64,000 nucleotides of DNA from Sutcliffiella horikoshii (GCF_020524325.1 NZ_JAIVKY010000007.1:620001-684000); one strand, 5' to 3'; counted from the first letter of the stretch, positions 47,078 through 56,721 are shown. Program-made: numbers and translations. The notes: generated from the sequence alone by a model not told the origin.

Positions 47078-47404
47078 ATGAAGAAAAAAGTAGAAATTTG
47101 TGTATATGGTGCAGAGGTGCTGTGTCCTAGTTGTGTAAACCTACCTTCGTCAAAAGAAACGTACGAATGGTTAGAGGCGGCAGTAGCAAGAAAATATCCA
47201 AATCAGGAATTCGCCATCTCTTATATAGATATTTTTAAAACAGAAGAGTGTGACGGAGACAAGAGAGATTTTGCCGCCAGGGTTGTAGAGGAAGATATGT
47301 TTTATCCAGTAGTAGTCATCGAAGGGGAGATTGTAGGAGAAGGTAATCCGAAATTAAAAACCATTTATTCCGCCATGGAGAAATACGGCTACGCGGCATC
47401 ATAA
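47078..47404 (+). CDS. yuzD: YuzD, DUF1462 thioredoxin-like protein
   Basis: A 108-aa protein of DUF1462. ICVYGAEVLCPSCVNLPSS has a CxxC-like pair (CPSC) in a thioredoxin-like fold, and FYPVVVIEGEIVGEG has the cis-proline element. Possibly linked to Fe-S or disulfide chemistry by its position next to nfu; exact function unknown. Start at ATG with GGGGGATG upstream rather than the earlier in-frame ATG (47054). Confidence 0.88.
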   Translation: MKKKVEICVYGAEVLCPSCVNLPSSKETYEWLEAAVARKYPNQEFAISYIDIFKTEECDGDKRDFAARVVEEDMFYPVVVIEGEIVGEGNPKLKTIYSAMEKYGYAAS

Positions 47405-47447
47405 AAAAATCCCCAAAGGTCAAAGCGACTTTTGGGGATAACTTTTA
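47405..47447. terminator. Terminator between yuzD and yutJ
   Basis: AATCCCCAAAGGTC / GACTTTTGGGGAT hairpin, symmetric enough to serve both convergent genes. Confidence 0.85.
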
Positions 47448-48512
47448 TCCGTTATGGTATTTATACATCCAAAGAATACCTGATTTTAATAATCGTGCCA
47501 CACGGCCAGTTAACGGCCTTTCATTTACCAAACCAAATCCATGCTTCTTGCCAAGTGAGCCCAATACTCCTTTTAGCTTAATTGCTGGGAATTCTTCTGG
47601 CGGGGTTTCGCCATTCCACCTTTTTAATAACACTTGGACGATCTGTTCAGCTTGTCCTTCTGCCAATTGTGCACTTGGTGCGTGAGGGAGACTAGCGCAA
47701 TCCCCTACCACATAAATATTTTCATGCCCCGGGATGTTGTGCTGTTTTGTCAGGACTACACGGCCTTGTCCATCTTTTTCTACATCTAATTCACGAACTA
47801 CTTTGTTTGGCTGAATGCCAGCAGTCCAAACGATTACATCACAATGTACCGGCTCGTCATGATTGTAAAGGGTATTTTCCTCTACACGAGTGATGTTAGA
47901 GCCATTCACTACTTCCACACCATGTGTTTCAAACCAGTTTTGTACGTATTTACTAAGTCGTTCAGGGAAGCTGGAAAGGATAATATTCCCGCGGTCGAAT
48001 AGTTTAATGGTCAAGTCCGGGCGGCTTTCTCGAAGTTCACTCGCAATTTCAACACCGCTTAAACCACCACCGACAATAGCAACCACCTTATTAGCCGGTA
48101 AGTCGTTTAAAGCTTGATAAGCTTTTCTAGATTTATTAATAGTCTGAATGCTGTATGTGTATTCTTCTGCACCAGGAATGTCATGGTACTTGTCTTCACA
48201 ACCAAGGCCGATAATCAGATCATCAAAGGAAAGAGTACTTTGATCTTCAAAGTATACCACTTTGCCGTCCATATCCACTTTGGAAACTTCCCCGTATTTT
48301 ACAGAAAGTCTTTCATGTTCCGGAAAAGTGACACGAACATGATGATCTGAAATCGTTCCCGCAGCCAGCGCATAGAATTCCGTTTTCAAACTATGGTATG
48401 GAGCTCTGTCTACCAATACAATTTCAGTGTCGGATGGTAATTGATTAGGAAGAAGTCGGTGTAAAACGCGCATACCGCCGTAGCCTGCGCCAAGCACAAC
48501 AAGTTTTTTCAT
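47445..48512 (-). CDS. yutJ: YutJ, NDH-2-like FAD-dependent NADH dehydrogenase
   Basis: A 355-aa type II NADH dehydrogenase family protein. FAD site GAGYGGMRVLHRLL at residues 8-21; NADH site AIVGGGLSGVEIASEL; second FAD motif NIYVVGDCASLPHAP; and AEGQAEQIVQVLL of the quinone/FAD region. It is shorter than YumB by about 50 residues and its C-terminal membrane helix is weak. Likely transfers electrons to menaquinone or another acceptor. ATG after AAGGGG. Confidence 0.9.
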   Translation of the reverse strand: MKKLVVLGAGYGGMRVLHRLLPNQLPSDTEIVLVDRAPYHSLKTEFYALAAGTISDHHVRVTFPEHERLSVKYGEVSKVDMDGKVVYFEDQSTLSFDDLIIGLGCEDKYHDIPGAEEYTYSIQTINKSRKAYQALNDLPANKVVAIVGGGLSGVEIASELRESRPDLTIKLFDRGNIILSSFPERLSKYVQNWFETHGVEVVNGSNITRVEENTLYNHDEPVHCDVIVWTAGIQPNKVVRELDVEKDGQGRVVLTKQHNIPGHENIYVVGDCASLPHAPSAQLAEGQAEQIVQVLLKRWNGETPPEEFPAIKLKGVLGSLGKKHGFGLVNERPLTGRVARLLKSGILWMYKYHNG

Positions 48513-48810
48513 AGCAGCTAAACCCCTTTTTAAGCTAATAGAATCAAAAGTATAATAAATGAAGACCTTTTACAGGTAATTGTAAGAAATTTCAATAAAA
48601 CTAGTATTCTAGGAAAACTTTTATGTGAAAGAAAACACATATTGTATGACAATTGCGCTTTCATTTTGAAAATGTATAACACGTTTAAATAAAATAACAT
48701 TAAAAGTATATCGAAATTATGACAAAATAACAACATTCTTTAGGAAAAATGTTGAGGCTAGTCGAATAATCATCAAGGTTCTATCAACACTTTACAGGAA
48801 AACTTGATAA

Positions 48811-48839
48811 TTGACGTTTTAAGGAAAAAAAGGTAGCAT
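48811..48839 (+). promoter_or_regulatory. Promoter of yuzB
   Basis: TTGACG, 17-base spacer, TAGCAT, 26 bases upstream of the start. The rest of the AT-rich 350-bp divergent gap (48513-48810) holds no feature I can name. Confidence 0.6.
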
Positions 48840-48865
48840 GGAAGGGCAATAGAGGGGTGAAATAA

Positions 48866-49102
48866 GTGAAGCCAATCATCGAATTTTGTATTAGCAATTT
48901 AGCCAGTGGTTCACAAAAGGCAAGAGAAGTGTTGGAAAAGGATCCAAATCTGGATATTGTAGAGTACGGCTGCCTCGGGTATTGTGGCAAATGCTTTGAC
49001 ACACTTTTCGCCCTCGTCAACGGAGATGTTGTGGCGGGAGAGTCACCGGAACAATTGGTAGACAACATATATATTTATCTGGAAGAAAACCCAATGTTTT
49101 AA
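48866..49102 (+). CDS. yuzB: YuzB, DUF1450 family protein
   Basis: A 78-aa protein of DUF1450. Cysteines are C8 in IEFCISNL and the [13 protein letters not shown] cluster; the GCLGYCGxC motif looks like that of thioredoxin-like [2Fe-2S] ferredoxins, so metal or cluster binding is plausible, not shown. GTG start after AGAGGGGTGA. Divergent from yutJ as in B. subtilis. Confidence 0.9.
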   Translation: MKPIIEFCISNLASGSQKAREVLEKDPNLDIVEYGCLGYCGKCFDTLFALVNGDVVAGESPEQLVDNIYIYLEENPMF

Positions 49103-49105
49103 CCA

Positions 49106-49148
49106 AAAAGAGCATGGAACCCATACTGGGAGCCATGCTCTTTTTTAT
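49106..49148 (+). terminator. Terminator after yuzB
   Basis: AAAGAGCATGG / CCATGCTCTTTTTT hairpin. Confidence 0.92.
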
Positions 49149-49176
49149 TATATAAGATTAGAAATTATATATTAAG

Positions 49177-49303
49177 GTTGATTTCCGTTCCAGGCGCTTC
49201 GCTTGCCTACGGGCGGTCCGTGAGCCTCCTCGGCTTGCAGCCTGTAGGGTCTCACCTGTCCCTTCCTCCCGCGGGCGTCTGCGCGCCTTCCACTCCAATC
49301 AAC
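49177..49303 (-). repeat. Type A repeat, copy A6 (left member of pair 2)
   Basis: GTTGATTTCCGTTCCAGGCG to CACTCCAATCAAC, reverse orientation; paired with B5, 84 bp away. Confidence 0.92.
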
Positions 49304-49387
49304 AAGGTAACTTCGTTCAAGTTATGTATTAAACAACCTTCAAATCGAGCTATATGAAAAGTATTAACATTCTTTACATAATTTCTA

Positions 49388-49516
49388 GCGGTGGATTGGA
49401 GCAAATGGCAAAGACTCCAGCGGGGGAGTAACGGTAGGTTGAGACCCCTGAAGCGTTGTGAGGAGGCTCAAACACCGTCCCGCGGAAGCGAAGCCATTTG
49501 CGGAAAGGAACAGTGG
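49388..49516 (+). repeat. Type B repeat, copy B5 (right member of pair 2)
   Basis: GCGGTGGATTGGAGCAAATG to GGAAAGGAACAGTGG; internal core is GAGACCCCTGAAGCGTTGTG then AGGAGGCTC, the same variant as B6. Confidence 0.92.
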
Positions 49517-49588
49517 TGAATAACCAATAACTAACGTTGTATAGTAAAAAATACTGTTGGGGTTTGACCTGTTTTTTCCTTAACAAAC

Positions 49589-50281
49589 CTAGCTACTCAC
49601 TTTTAATTTAGAGGATGTGCGGATTTCATACCAACGGTCTCTTGCTTTTGTGACAAGGCGTTGCTCTTTTTCCTTTTGCTTGTGGCCAATGACCATCTGA
49701 AAATATTGAATGGCTTTCCGTTCCATGTTCAAACGAAAATTAAGGTCTCCGATCAAGTAAAGCAATTTTATTTCAGACATACCTTTTCCTTCATAATCAC
49801 CTAGTGTATAGGAAAGTTCAAACTGCTCGACAGCAAGTTTTAGAAAACGTTGTTCCTGGGTTTTACTTTTTTCAACCGTGCGATATATCCATGCGAGCCG
49901 AAGATAGAGACCTGCCATGATAATAGGGGTTTCTTTTTTGATAATACCAGAATAGATTCCCAGCTTATAAGCGTTTATGGCTTTATCGACAGACCTTATC
50001 TGCCCATAATTTTTATAGTTCCAATGCTTTTGTATCTTTGTTTGGATGGCTAGATGTGCTTCTTCAGTTAGCTTAGCACTAAATTCCTCTGTCACTGCAT
50101 ATCCACAATGTGGACAAACCGACACGTAATAAAGGAGGGGGTTCATTTCTATTGATTGGTAGGTAGAGCAAAAATCCGAATCATGAGTCAAAGGGCGAAT
50201 AAAACGAGATTTAATTTTTAATGTGCTATATTCATGTTGGCAATTTTCGCATAAAATACTTCTGCTGTAGTATGGATCCAT
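49589..50281 (-). CDS. DUF2225 family protein
   Basis: A 230-aa cytosolic protein. Two CxxC pairs in the N-terminal part, ILCENCQHEYSTL and SVCPHCGYAVTEEF, form a likely zinc site. The rest is helical with tetratricopeptide-like character (AGLYLRLAWIYRTVEK, LKLAVEQFELSYTLGD, IKLLYLIGDLNFRL). Family DUF2225, function unknown. The frame extends to 50323, but AGGGTGAT precedes the ATG at 50281 (MDPYYSRSI). Confidence 0.82.
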   Translation of the reverse strand: MDPYYSRSILCENCQHEYSTLKIKSRFIRPLTHDSDFCSTYQSIEMNPLLYYVSVCPHCGYAVTEEFSAKLTEEAHLAIQTKIQKHWNYKNYGQIRSVDKAINAYKLGIYSGIIKKETPIIMAGLYLRLAWIYRTVEKSKTQEQRFLKLAVEQFELSYTLGDYEGKGMSEIKLLYLIGDLNFRLNMERKAIQYFQMVIGHKQKEKEQRLVTKARDRWYEIRTSSKLKVSS

Positions 50282-50490
50282 CAATATCACCCTATTTTTA
50301 ACAATATAATACAAAAGTACCATAACGGCGAAGTGCGTACAACTTAATTAATTCCAAATACCTATAAAAGTGGCTGTGTTTTTTTTCGTGTCTATACATT
50401 ATTTTGTAATACTTGGGTAATTTATTTAAGAACACACAGTTATGAGAACGATTTCTTATTGGATGTAACATATTGACAAAAAAAAGTTCT

Positions 50491-50504
50491 TTCAAACGCT
50501 TTCA
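50491..50504. promoter_or_regulatory. Possible cre (CcpA) site upstream of nupC
   Basis: TTCAAACGCTTTCA is two mismatches from the cre consensus TGWNANCGNTNWCA. A TTGACA at 50473 lies just upstream, but no good -10 is spaced to it. Weak call. Confidence 0.35.
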
Positions 50505-50584
50505 TTTCGTAGTAAAGTGGTACTGTGATAGTTAGATGTCTGACGACAAACGACTTGCAGAAATTTCTAATAGAGGTGAATATT

Positions 50585-51820
50585 ATGAATAATATCCTTT
50601 GGGGTTTAATGGGGATCGCAGTTATCTTTGCAATCGCATTCCTACTTTCGGAAAACAAACGAAAGATTAAGATTCGTACTATTTTAGGCGGATTAGCTAT
50701 CCAATTGCTATTCGCATTTATCGTATTGAAGTGGGAGTTAGGTAGAACTGCCTTCCTTAAGTTAACAGAGCTAGTTCAAAATATTATCAATTACGCAAAT
50801 GAAGGAATCGGTTTCCTTTTCGGACCGGTACTGGGTAATCCTGGGTCTGAAGCTACAGGATTTGTATTCGCATTCCATGTATTGACGATTATCATTTTCT
50901 TCTCTGCATTAATTTCCGTTCTTTATTATCTTGGTATTATGCAAATTGTCATTCGTTTCTTAGGTGGGGGTCTTGCGAAACTCTTAGGGACAAGCAAGAC
51001 AGAATCTTTATCTGCTTCCGCTAACATCTTTGTTGGACAAACAGAAGCACCATTAGTAATCCGTCCTTATATCGCAGGAATGACAAAGTCTGAGTTATTC
51101 GCGGTTATGACAGGTGGACTTGCATCTGTAGCAGGTTCTGTATTATTCGGTTATGCTGCACTTGGAATTCCTCTAGAGTATCTATTGGCAGCAAGTTTCA
51201 TGGCAGCGCCTGGTGGTTTAATCATGGCAAAAATGCTTATTCCTGAAACAGAAGAGCCAAAAAACGAAACAAATGCTCAAATTGGTGAGTCTGAAGAAGA
51301 CAGAGCAACTAACGTAATTGATGCTGCTGCTCGCGGGGCATCTGACGGTTTAAAGCTTGCACTAAACGTTGGTGCAATGTTACTAGCATTCATCGCTTTA
51401 ATTGCTCTTATCAATGGAATCTTAGGTGGAATCGGCGGCTGGTTCGGAGCTGAAAACTTCTCACTTGATTTCATTCTTGGTTATCTATTCGCACCACTTG
51501 CGTTCGTTATCGGTATTCCTTGGAGTGAAGCCGTTGCTGCAGGTAACTTGATTGGTCAAAAACTTGTATTGAATGAATTCGTAGCATATTCTACTTTCTC
51601 TGCACAAATTGATATGTTCAGTGAAAAATCAGTTGCTGTTATCGCATTCGCACTTTGTGGATTTGCTAACCTTTCTTCCTTGGCAATCCTATTAGGTGGA
51701 CTTGGAAACTTAGCTCCAAGCCGTCGTCCTGATATCGCACGTTTAGGATTCCGCGCAATCATTGCCGGAACACTTTCTAACTTGCTAAGTGCTGCAATCG
51801 CAGGTATGTTCTTGTTCTAA
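50585..51820 (+). CDS. yutK: NupC-family concentrative nucleoside transporter (YutK)
   Basis: A 411-aa membrane protein of the CNT family, importing nucleosides with a cation. Motifs [20 protein letters not shown] and [14 protein letters not shown] form the substrate region; [12 protein letters not shown] and [19 protein letters not shown] complete it. The frame starts at 50525, but AGAGGTG is seven bases before the ATG at 50585 and residues from there begin a clean first helix. Confidence 0.93.
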   Translation: MNNILWGLMGIAVIFAIAFLLSENKRKIKIRTILGGLAIQLLFAFIVLKWELGRTAFLKLTELVQNIINYANEGIGFLFGPVLGNPGSEATGFVFAFHVLTIIIFFSALISVLYYLGIMQIVIRFLGGGLAKLLGTSKTESLSASANIFVGQTEAPLVIRPYIAGMTKSELFAVMTGGLASVAGSVLFGYAALGIPLEYLLAASFMAAPGGLIMAKMLIPETEEPKNETNAQIGESEEDRATNVIDAAARGASDGLKLALNVGAMLLAFIALIALINGILGGIGGWFGAENFSLDFILGYLFAPLAFVIGIPWSEAVAAGNLIGQKLVLNEFVAYSTFSAQIDMFSEKSVAVIAFALCGFANLSSLAILLGGLGNLAPSRRPDIARLGFRAIIAGTLSNLLSAAIAGMFLF

Positions 51821-51828
51821 AAATAGTA

Positions 51829-51867
51829 ATCCACTCGCCAGTGTCAGTTGGCGGGTGGTTTTTTTAT
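51829..51867 (+). terminator. Terminator after nupC
   Basis: CCACTCGCCA / TGGCGGGTGG hairpin with seven T residues. Confidence 0.92.
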
Positions 51868-51881
51868 GTATAGAAAAGTGG

Positions 51882-52245
51882 ATGAAGACCTCTGAGAACA
51901 GTTCTTCGAATGGGAGAAGTCATCATAAACCGGATGAAGACTTCAGAGAACAGTTTTTCGGTGGATAGATGTCCTCATAAGCCGGATGAAGACCTATGAG
52001 AGAAGATTTTCGATGGATAGATGTCCTCATAAGCCGGATGAAGACCTGTGCGAGAAGACTTTTGGTGCAGAGATGTCTTCATAAGCTGTATGAAGACTTG
52101 TGCGAGAAGATTTTCGGTGGAGAGATGTCCTCATAAGCCGGATGAAGACTTGTGCGAGAAGATTTCCGGTGGATAGATGTCTTCATAAGCTGTATGAAGA
52201 CCTGAGAGAGAAGGTTTCCGAACGAGAGATGTCCTCATAAGCAAG
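51882..52245. repeat. 52-bp tandem repeat array 3 (7 units)
   Basis: Units start at 51882, 51934, 51986, 52038, 52090, 52142 and 52194, exactly 52 bp each with no indel. Each starts ATGAAGAC and carries GTCCTCAT, GTCTTCAT or GTCATCAT at unit positions 38-45. A decayed eighth start (ATGAAGCCC) at 52246 mirrors the one ending array 1. It is the largest array and fills the nupC-dapF gap. Confidence 0.96.
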
Positions 52246-52315
52246 ATGAAGCCCTCCGAGAGCACCTACAAAACCCAAACAGATCCTCGCATCAACAATC
52301 CTTCAACCAAAACCA

Positions 52316-52370
52316 GAAAAACCCATGTCATCGTGCTTCCACAGAAGCAAGCGATACATGGGTTTTTCAT
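52316..52370. terminator. Hairpin upstream of dapF
   Basis: AAAAACCCATGT / ACATGGGTTTTTC long-loop hairpin; marks the end of transcription through array 3. Confidence 0.8.
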
Positions 52371-52391
52371 ATAAAACGGGGGATATTTCTA

Positions 52392-52420
52392 TTGTGTTCA
52401 GACTTTTATGTATTTATACT
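52392..52420 (+). promoter_or_regulatory. Promoter of dapF
   Basis: TTGTGT, 17-base spacer, TATACT. Confidence 0.55.
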
Positions 52421-52456
52421 TGAAGAAATAATTATTTTTGGAGGAATAGTAAAAAA

Positions 52457-53311
52457 ATGCGCTCCTTTCAATTCACCAAGATGCACGGACTCGGAAACAA
52501 CTATATATATGTAAATATGTTTGAGGAAAAGTTAAAAGAAGAAGAGCTATCAAATCTTGCTATCAAAGTTGCGAACATCCATACAGGTATAGGATCTGAC
52601 GGGATGATCCTCATCTGTCCATCTGAAGTAGCACCAGTAAAAATGCGAATCTTCAATAACGATGGATCGGAAGGGAAGAATTGTGGAAACGGTCTTCGCT
52701 GTGTGGCAAAATATGCTTACGAACACGGCATCGTTCAGACAGAGACTTTTAAAATTGAAACACTCTCCGGACTAGTGGAAGCCGAAGTGGAGCTAAAAGG
52801 TGAAAAAATTATTTCTGTAACCGTCGACATGGGAGAACCAAGGCTTTCTACAAAGGAAATCCCGATACTTGTGGAGGAAAAAGAAGCACTGGTTGCGGAA
52901 CCGTTCATAGTTGACGATGAAACGTATAAGATAACCACAGTATCCATGGGAAACCCACATGTCATTTTTTTTCTGGATGACATAAAGGATGCTCCTCTAA
53001 CGACGCTTGGTCCTGTAGTAGAAAAGGATCCCCGCTTTCCAGAGGGCGTAAATGTTGAATTTGTCGAGGTTGTCGCAGAAGATGAGTTGCACTTCCGTGT
53101 TTGGGAGAGAGGGTCTGGCATAACCCAGGCATGTGGTACAGGTGCATGTGCTGCAGTGGTGGCATCTGTCCTGAATAACAAAACGGTACGTGGCAAAGAA
53201 ACGGTTGTTCATCTGGCAGGAGGAGACCTCTATATCACGTGGACAAAAGAAGGTTCTGTAAAAATGCGAGGGCCAGCAGAGGTTATCTGTATAGGAGCTT
53301 TCTATTATTAA
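52457..53311 (+). CDS. dapF: Diaminopimelate epimerase
   Basis: Converts LL- to meso-diaminopimelate for lysine and peptidoglycan synthesis (284 aa). The two catalytic cysteines are C76 in [16 protein letters not shown] and the one in [26 protein letters not shown] at the N-terminus is typical. ATG after TGGAGGAATAG. Regulation by lysine is not evident here, unlike the L-box gene at 29 kb. Confidence 0.97.
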   Translation: MRSFQFTKMHGLGNNYIYVNMFEEKLKEEELSNLAIKVANIHTGIGSDGMILICPSEVAPVKMRIFNNDGSEGKNCGNGLRCVAKYAYEHGIVQTETFKIETLSGLVEAEVELKGEKIISVTVDMGEPRLSTKEIPILVEEKEALVAEPFIVDDETYKITTVSMGNPHVIFFLDDIKDAPLTTLGPVVEKDPRFPEGVNVEFVEVVAEDELHFRVWERGSGITQACGTGACAAVVASVLNNKTVRGKETVVHLAGGDLYITWTKEGSVKMRGPAEVICIGAFYY

Positions 53312-53425
53312 TCACAATGGCTTGTTCCTTTTGCATATACTATAAAAGCAGTAAGTTTGAGCAGACTTCCATTTCACGATATAATGAAGCTATTGGAACT
53401 GGAAATACATTGGGAGGTGTAACAT

Positions 53426-53788
53426 ATGAGTGATGTTATTACAATTACAGAAGCAGCAGCTTTTCAAATAAAAGATATGATGAGAGAACACGGCGATGAA
53501 TCTGTCTTTTTACGTGTAGGCGTGAAAGGTGGAGGGTGTAGCGGTCTTTCCTACGGTATGGGCTTTGAAGAAGAAAAAGGCGAAAAGGACATTGAATTGG
53601 AACAGCACGGCATCAGAATCTTAATCGATGCTGAAAGCAAGCCAATTCTTCAAGATGTAAAAATTGATTTTAAACAATCCATGATGGGCGGCGGATTTAC
53701 CATCGACAACCCGAACGCCATTGCAAACTGTGGGTGTGGTTCTTCCTTCCGTACAGCGACGAACACGGGTACACCGGAAGAATGCTAA
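53426..53788 (+). CDS. yutM: YutM, A-type Fe-S carrier (IscA/ErpA/SufA family)
   Basis: A 120-aa A-type carrier. The three cluster cysteines are in GVKGGGCSGLSYG and NCGCGSSF. It accepts clusters from the Suf scaffold and inserts them into apo-enzymes. ATG after GGGAGGTG. 114 bases from dapF, which holds a possible promoter. It complements Suf and Nfu in the same window. Confidence 0.96.
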   Translation: MSDVITITEAAAFQIKDMMREHGDESVFLRVGVKGGGCSGLSYGMGFEEEKGEKDIELEQHGIRILIDAESKPILQDVKIDFKQSMMGGGFTIDNPNAIANCGCGSSFRTATNTGTPEEC

Positions 53789-53800
53789 AATATAGTCCAA

Positions 53801-53838
53801 AACTTGGGTAGCCTGTTAGGTTATCCAAGTTTTTTTGT
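53801..53838 (+). terminator. Terminator after yutM
   Basis: AACTTGG / CCAAGTT stem followed by a T run. Confidence 0.85.
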
Positions 53839-53920
53839 TTTATTTATTTTCCAAAATTATGAAACTTAATGCCTCTCTCAACCGTCTATATAGGTAGGTG
53901 AAAAAGAAGGAGTGGTCGCA

Positions 53921-54592
53921 GTGAAAGGGAAAAGGAGCATGACAATTATTTTTTTGTCGGCACTAGGATTTGCAAGTATTGGAGCTTCCTGTCAAGGAGT
54001 TGAGACACAAGCTAGTATATCCTACCAATTGCATACAAAAAAACCTTCCAATCAATATGTGCGGATGGCGATACCATCTAATACATTTTCCATAGATACC
54101 AGTGAAGTAGAAGAAGTTACAAAAGTAAGTACTAAGCCGGTAGAAAATCCATCTGAAGCTCCACGTGAAGAACCTCCTGCCCCTGAGACAGTTGACCAAA
54201 AGGATGATGAAGTGGAAGAGCAGCCTGAAACAGTCACTTTAGGAGACTATACCTATCATAAAATAAATGATGAAAAATTTAAAAATCATATAGCTATCGC
54301 AGAAAAGCATGGTGCCAATCTTTATGGAATTCCAAATTCCGATGGATTTATGATCTACCATGAGACAGAAGGCATTTTACTTTCCATGAGTACAGGGGCA
54401 GCAGGGACAGACCCCACTCATGCAGAGGTGTTAATCGATTATTTTTCCACAGACGATTGGTCAGAGTATACTGGGATAGTGGAGGGCATTAAACACGTCC
54501 TGGAAACTGGGGAAGAGGTTAATGTAGACCTTGGGGATTATATAGGATATTTTATTAGCCTTGATGATGGCATGATTGTTGTCTTCTACTAA
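53921..54592 (+). CDS. Secreted protein of unknown function
   Basis: A 223-aa protein: basic start MKGKRSMT, a hydrophobic stretch IIFLSALGFASIGASC and a possible cleavage region near QGVETQA. A cysteine at the end of the hydrophobic stretch is not in a clear lipobox. Residues 60-105 are a Pro/Glu/Val-rich linker, and the C-terminal ~110 residues look like a compact domain (YTYHKINDEKFKNHIAIAEK). I do not recognise the family. GTG start after AAGAAGGAG. No homologue at this place in B. subtilis. Confidence 0.75.
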   Translation: MKGKRSMTIIFLSALGFASIGASCQGVETQASISYQLHTKKPSNQYVRMAIPSNTFSIDTSEVEEVTKVSTKPVENPSEAPREEPPAPETVDQKDDEVEEQPETVTLGDYTYHKINDEKFKNHIAIAEKHGANLYGIPNSDGFMIYHETEGILLSMSTGAAGTDPTHAEVLIDYFSTDDWSEYTGIVEGIKHVLETGEEVNVDLGDYIGYFISLDDGMIVVFY

Positions 54593-54599
54593 TCAAATA

Positions 54600-54637
54600 T
54601 AAAAAAAGCACCTTTTTCAATAAGAGGTGCTTTTTCC
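54600..54637. terminator. Bidirectional terminator between the two secreted-protein genes
   Basis: AAAAAGCACCT / AGGTGCTTTTT hairpin flanked by A and T runs. Confidence 0.9.
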
Positions 54638-54645
54638 ATGTTTAT

Positions 54646-55179
54646 TTATTTTGTACTTTTCCAACGGTAGAAGAAGCATGCGCCCAGCACCAATGCCACT
54701 CCAAGGGTACCGATAACTGCATTTTGTGTGGAGAAGTTACCGGTTGGCTTTGTCTCCTCTGTGGGAACAGTTCCTTCCCCAAGTTCCTTCAAGTCGGACT
54801 GTGCCTGGGCAAGCTCGGCTGTTCTGGAACAAAGGTATGTGGTGTATTCTCCATCCTCCAAATGAGCATAGACCAAGTAATCTTTGTCTTTTTCAAAATA
54901 AACCCCACATGCCGCGGAGTCCATGGCAGTGTAAATGACTACTTCCTTCGTGTTCACACCTTTCCAAGTTTCTGACACGCTTAACTTTACTTTTGTGGTA
55001 CTGTTGTACTTTTCGTCCACCTCTAGTACTTTTCCTGTGAATACGGCATCCATTTTTGCCAGTTCCTCTTGTGGTGTACCCGGTGGCAAGCAGGAACATG
55101 CGTAGCCTGTTGATGTGAAGAACGGCAGGGATAGGATAGTAAGGAGAAAAGAAAGAACGGCAACTTTGAAGAGTTTCAT
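54646..55179 (-). CDS. TIMP-like secreted or membrane-anchored protein
   Basis: A 177-aa protein: signal peptide ending near Y26-A27, then C28-S29-C30 (YACSCLPP), the N-terminal CxC of TIMP-like OB-fold domains, where the free N-terminal cysteine contacts the metalloprotease. Further cysteines occur in SAACGVYF and YTTYLCSRT, allowing two disulfides. After a linker a hydrophobic segment (AVIGTLGVALVLGACFFY) and WKSTK tail anchor it on the outside. The ATG follows GAGGTGATC. Whether it inhibits proteases is unknown. Confidence 0.8.
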   Translation of the reverse strand: MKLFKVAVLSFLLTILSLPFFTSTGYACSCLPPGTPQEELAKMDAVFTGKVLEVDEKYNSTTKVKLSVSETWKGVNTKEVVIYTAMDSAACGVYFEKDKDYLVYAHLEDGEYTTYLCSRTAELAQAQSDLKELGEGTVPTEETKPTGNFSTQNAVIGTLGVALVLGACFFYRWKSTK

Positions 55180-55299
55180 TTAGCAGATCACCTCATTGGG
55201 TTTGTTAATAGGTTAGACGTTGAGTGGCGGAGGAAGGTTACAGGGGAAATGAATATCGGTTTTTATAAAAGTGATAGATTAACGTTTAGGCTTGTTCGT

Positions 55300-55455
55300 A
55301 TGAAGACAGTTTGAACGGGGAAATCAGTTTGAAAGTGTCTTCATTGCATGTATGAAGACATTTTGAGTACAGAAATCAGTTTGAGAGTGTCTTCATTAGT
55401 GTTATGAAGACACTTGGAGCAACAAAATCGAGTTGAAAGTGTCATCATTCAGTAT
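55300..55455. repeat. 52-bp tandem repeat array 4 (3 units)
   Basis: Units at 55300, 55352 and 55404, each 52 bp, ATGAAGACA at the start and GTGTCTTCAT or GTGTCATCAT at 36-45. The middle GAAATCAG also occurs in arrays 1 and 2. Confidence 0.94.
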
Positions 55456-55488
55456 CTACGTACAACATTATATCCTTATCCTCTCCAC

Positions 55489-55523
55489 AAAAAAACCAAC
55501 CCCTGTTCCCACAAGGGTTGGCT
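55489..55523 (-). terminator. Terminator of yumC
   Basis: On the minus strand CCAACCC / GGGGTTGG followed by seven T residues. Confidence 0.88.
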
Positions 55524-55540
55524 GCACCTTCATAGCCGGC

Positions 55541-56533
55541 TTAGAATAGACTAGTACTATGAAGTGGCTGTACTTTTGCTTTTGGATCGATATAAGATTT
55601 GGCGTTATTAACCGCAGTAGGTGCCTCGCCAAAGCCACAAGCGATTAGTTTCACTTTTCCTTCGTAGGTGCAAATATCACCAGCAGCATAGATTCCGGAG
55701 ATGTTTGTTTCCATTTTGGAATTGACTACAATAGAATTTTTTTCGATTTCAAGTCCCCAATCCTTGATAGGTCCAAGGGAGGAAACGAATCCGTAGTTGA
55801 CAATGACATCATCAACATCCAGCACTTCACGGTCTTCGGATTTCACTTTTTCGAGGACAACCTGATTGATTGCGTTCTCGTCCCCGATCAGTTCTACCGG
55901 TACGTATGGCGTCTTAATTTCAACTTTGGAATTCATTAATGTTTCTACACTGTGCTCGTGTGCGCGGAACTTGTCACGACGGTGAATCAGTGTTACTTTT
56001 TCCGCAATCGGCTCAAGCATTAGCGCCCAGTCAACAGCAGAATCTCCACCACCGAATACTACTACTTTTTTGCCGGAAAATTTATTCATATCGTCCACAA
56101 AATAGTGGATGTTCTTGTTCTCATACTCCTTAGCGTTTTCAAGCTCAAGGCGGCGTGGTTGGAATGCTCCATTACCGGCAGTGATGATGACTGCTTTGGA
56201 ATAGTGTGTTTCTTTATCTGTTACAATCTTGAACGTTCCGTCTCCCATTTTCTCAAGGGTTTGTACGGATTGCTCAAGTGCAACCGTTGGCTCAAACTTG
56301 GCCATTTGTTCTTTTAGATTATTGATCAATTCTTGTGCACGGATTTTTGGGAATCCGGCAATATCGTATATGTACTTTTCGGGGTATAACGCGGATAACT
56401 GTCCACCCAATTGTGGTAGACTTTCAATGATTTTGACGCTAGCCTGCCTCATACCTCCGTAGAAAGCAGTGAATAAGCCTGTTGGCCCTCCACCGATGAT
56501 GGTGATGTCAAATACTTTTTGTTCTTCGCTCAT
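55541..56533 (-). CDS. yumC: Ferredoxin-NADP+ reductase (YumC)
   Basis: A 330-aa thioredoxin-reductase-like FNR. FAD motif [24 protein letters not shown] motif [15 protein letters not shown] and [11 protein letters not shown]. It lacks the CxxC redox pair of thioredoxin reductase, as expected for this FNR class, and has the C-terminal extension that covers the flavin. Supplies reduced ferredoxin or flavodoxin. ATG after AGGGGGATAG. Confidence 0.95.
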   Translation of the reverse strand: MSEEQKVFDITIIGGGPTGLFTAFYGGMRQASVKIIESLPQLGGQLSALYPEKYIYDIAGFPKIRAQELINNLKEQMAKFEPTVALEQSVQTLEKMGDGTFKIVTDKETHYSKAVIITAGNGAFQPRRLELENAKEYENKNIHYFVDDMNKFSGKKVVVFGGGDSAVDWALMLEPIAEKVTLIHRRDKFRAHEHSVETLMNSKVEIKTPYVPVELIGDENAINQVVLEKVKSEDREVLDVDDVIVNYGFVSSLGPIKDWGLEIEKNSIVVNSKMETNISGIYAAGDICTYEGKVKLIACGFGEAPTAVNNAKSYIDPKAKVQPLHSTSLF

Positions 56534-56721
56534 CTGAATCTATCCCCCTAAACAATTGTTAACTTTCTTTCTTTATCATAGCATAATTTTCTCACAATTT
56601 CTGTTTTCAACCTTGGAAAAAGGGGAACATATACTGAAAATAGCTAGAAATTTAGAAATTTTCACACAAAATTACTTGTTTTTTCCGAATATTTTAAAGC
56701 TTTTTAAACTATGATTTTATC

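Noticed and set aside
51882-52245. CRISPR array
   Set aside because: The 52-bp units repeat along their whole length with mild divergence; there are no unique spacers between short identical repeats and no cas gene nearby.
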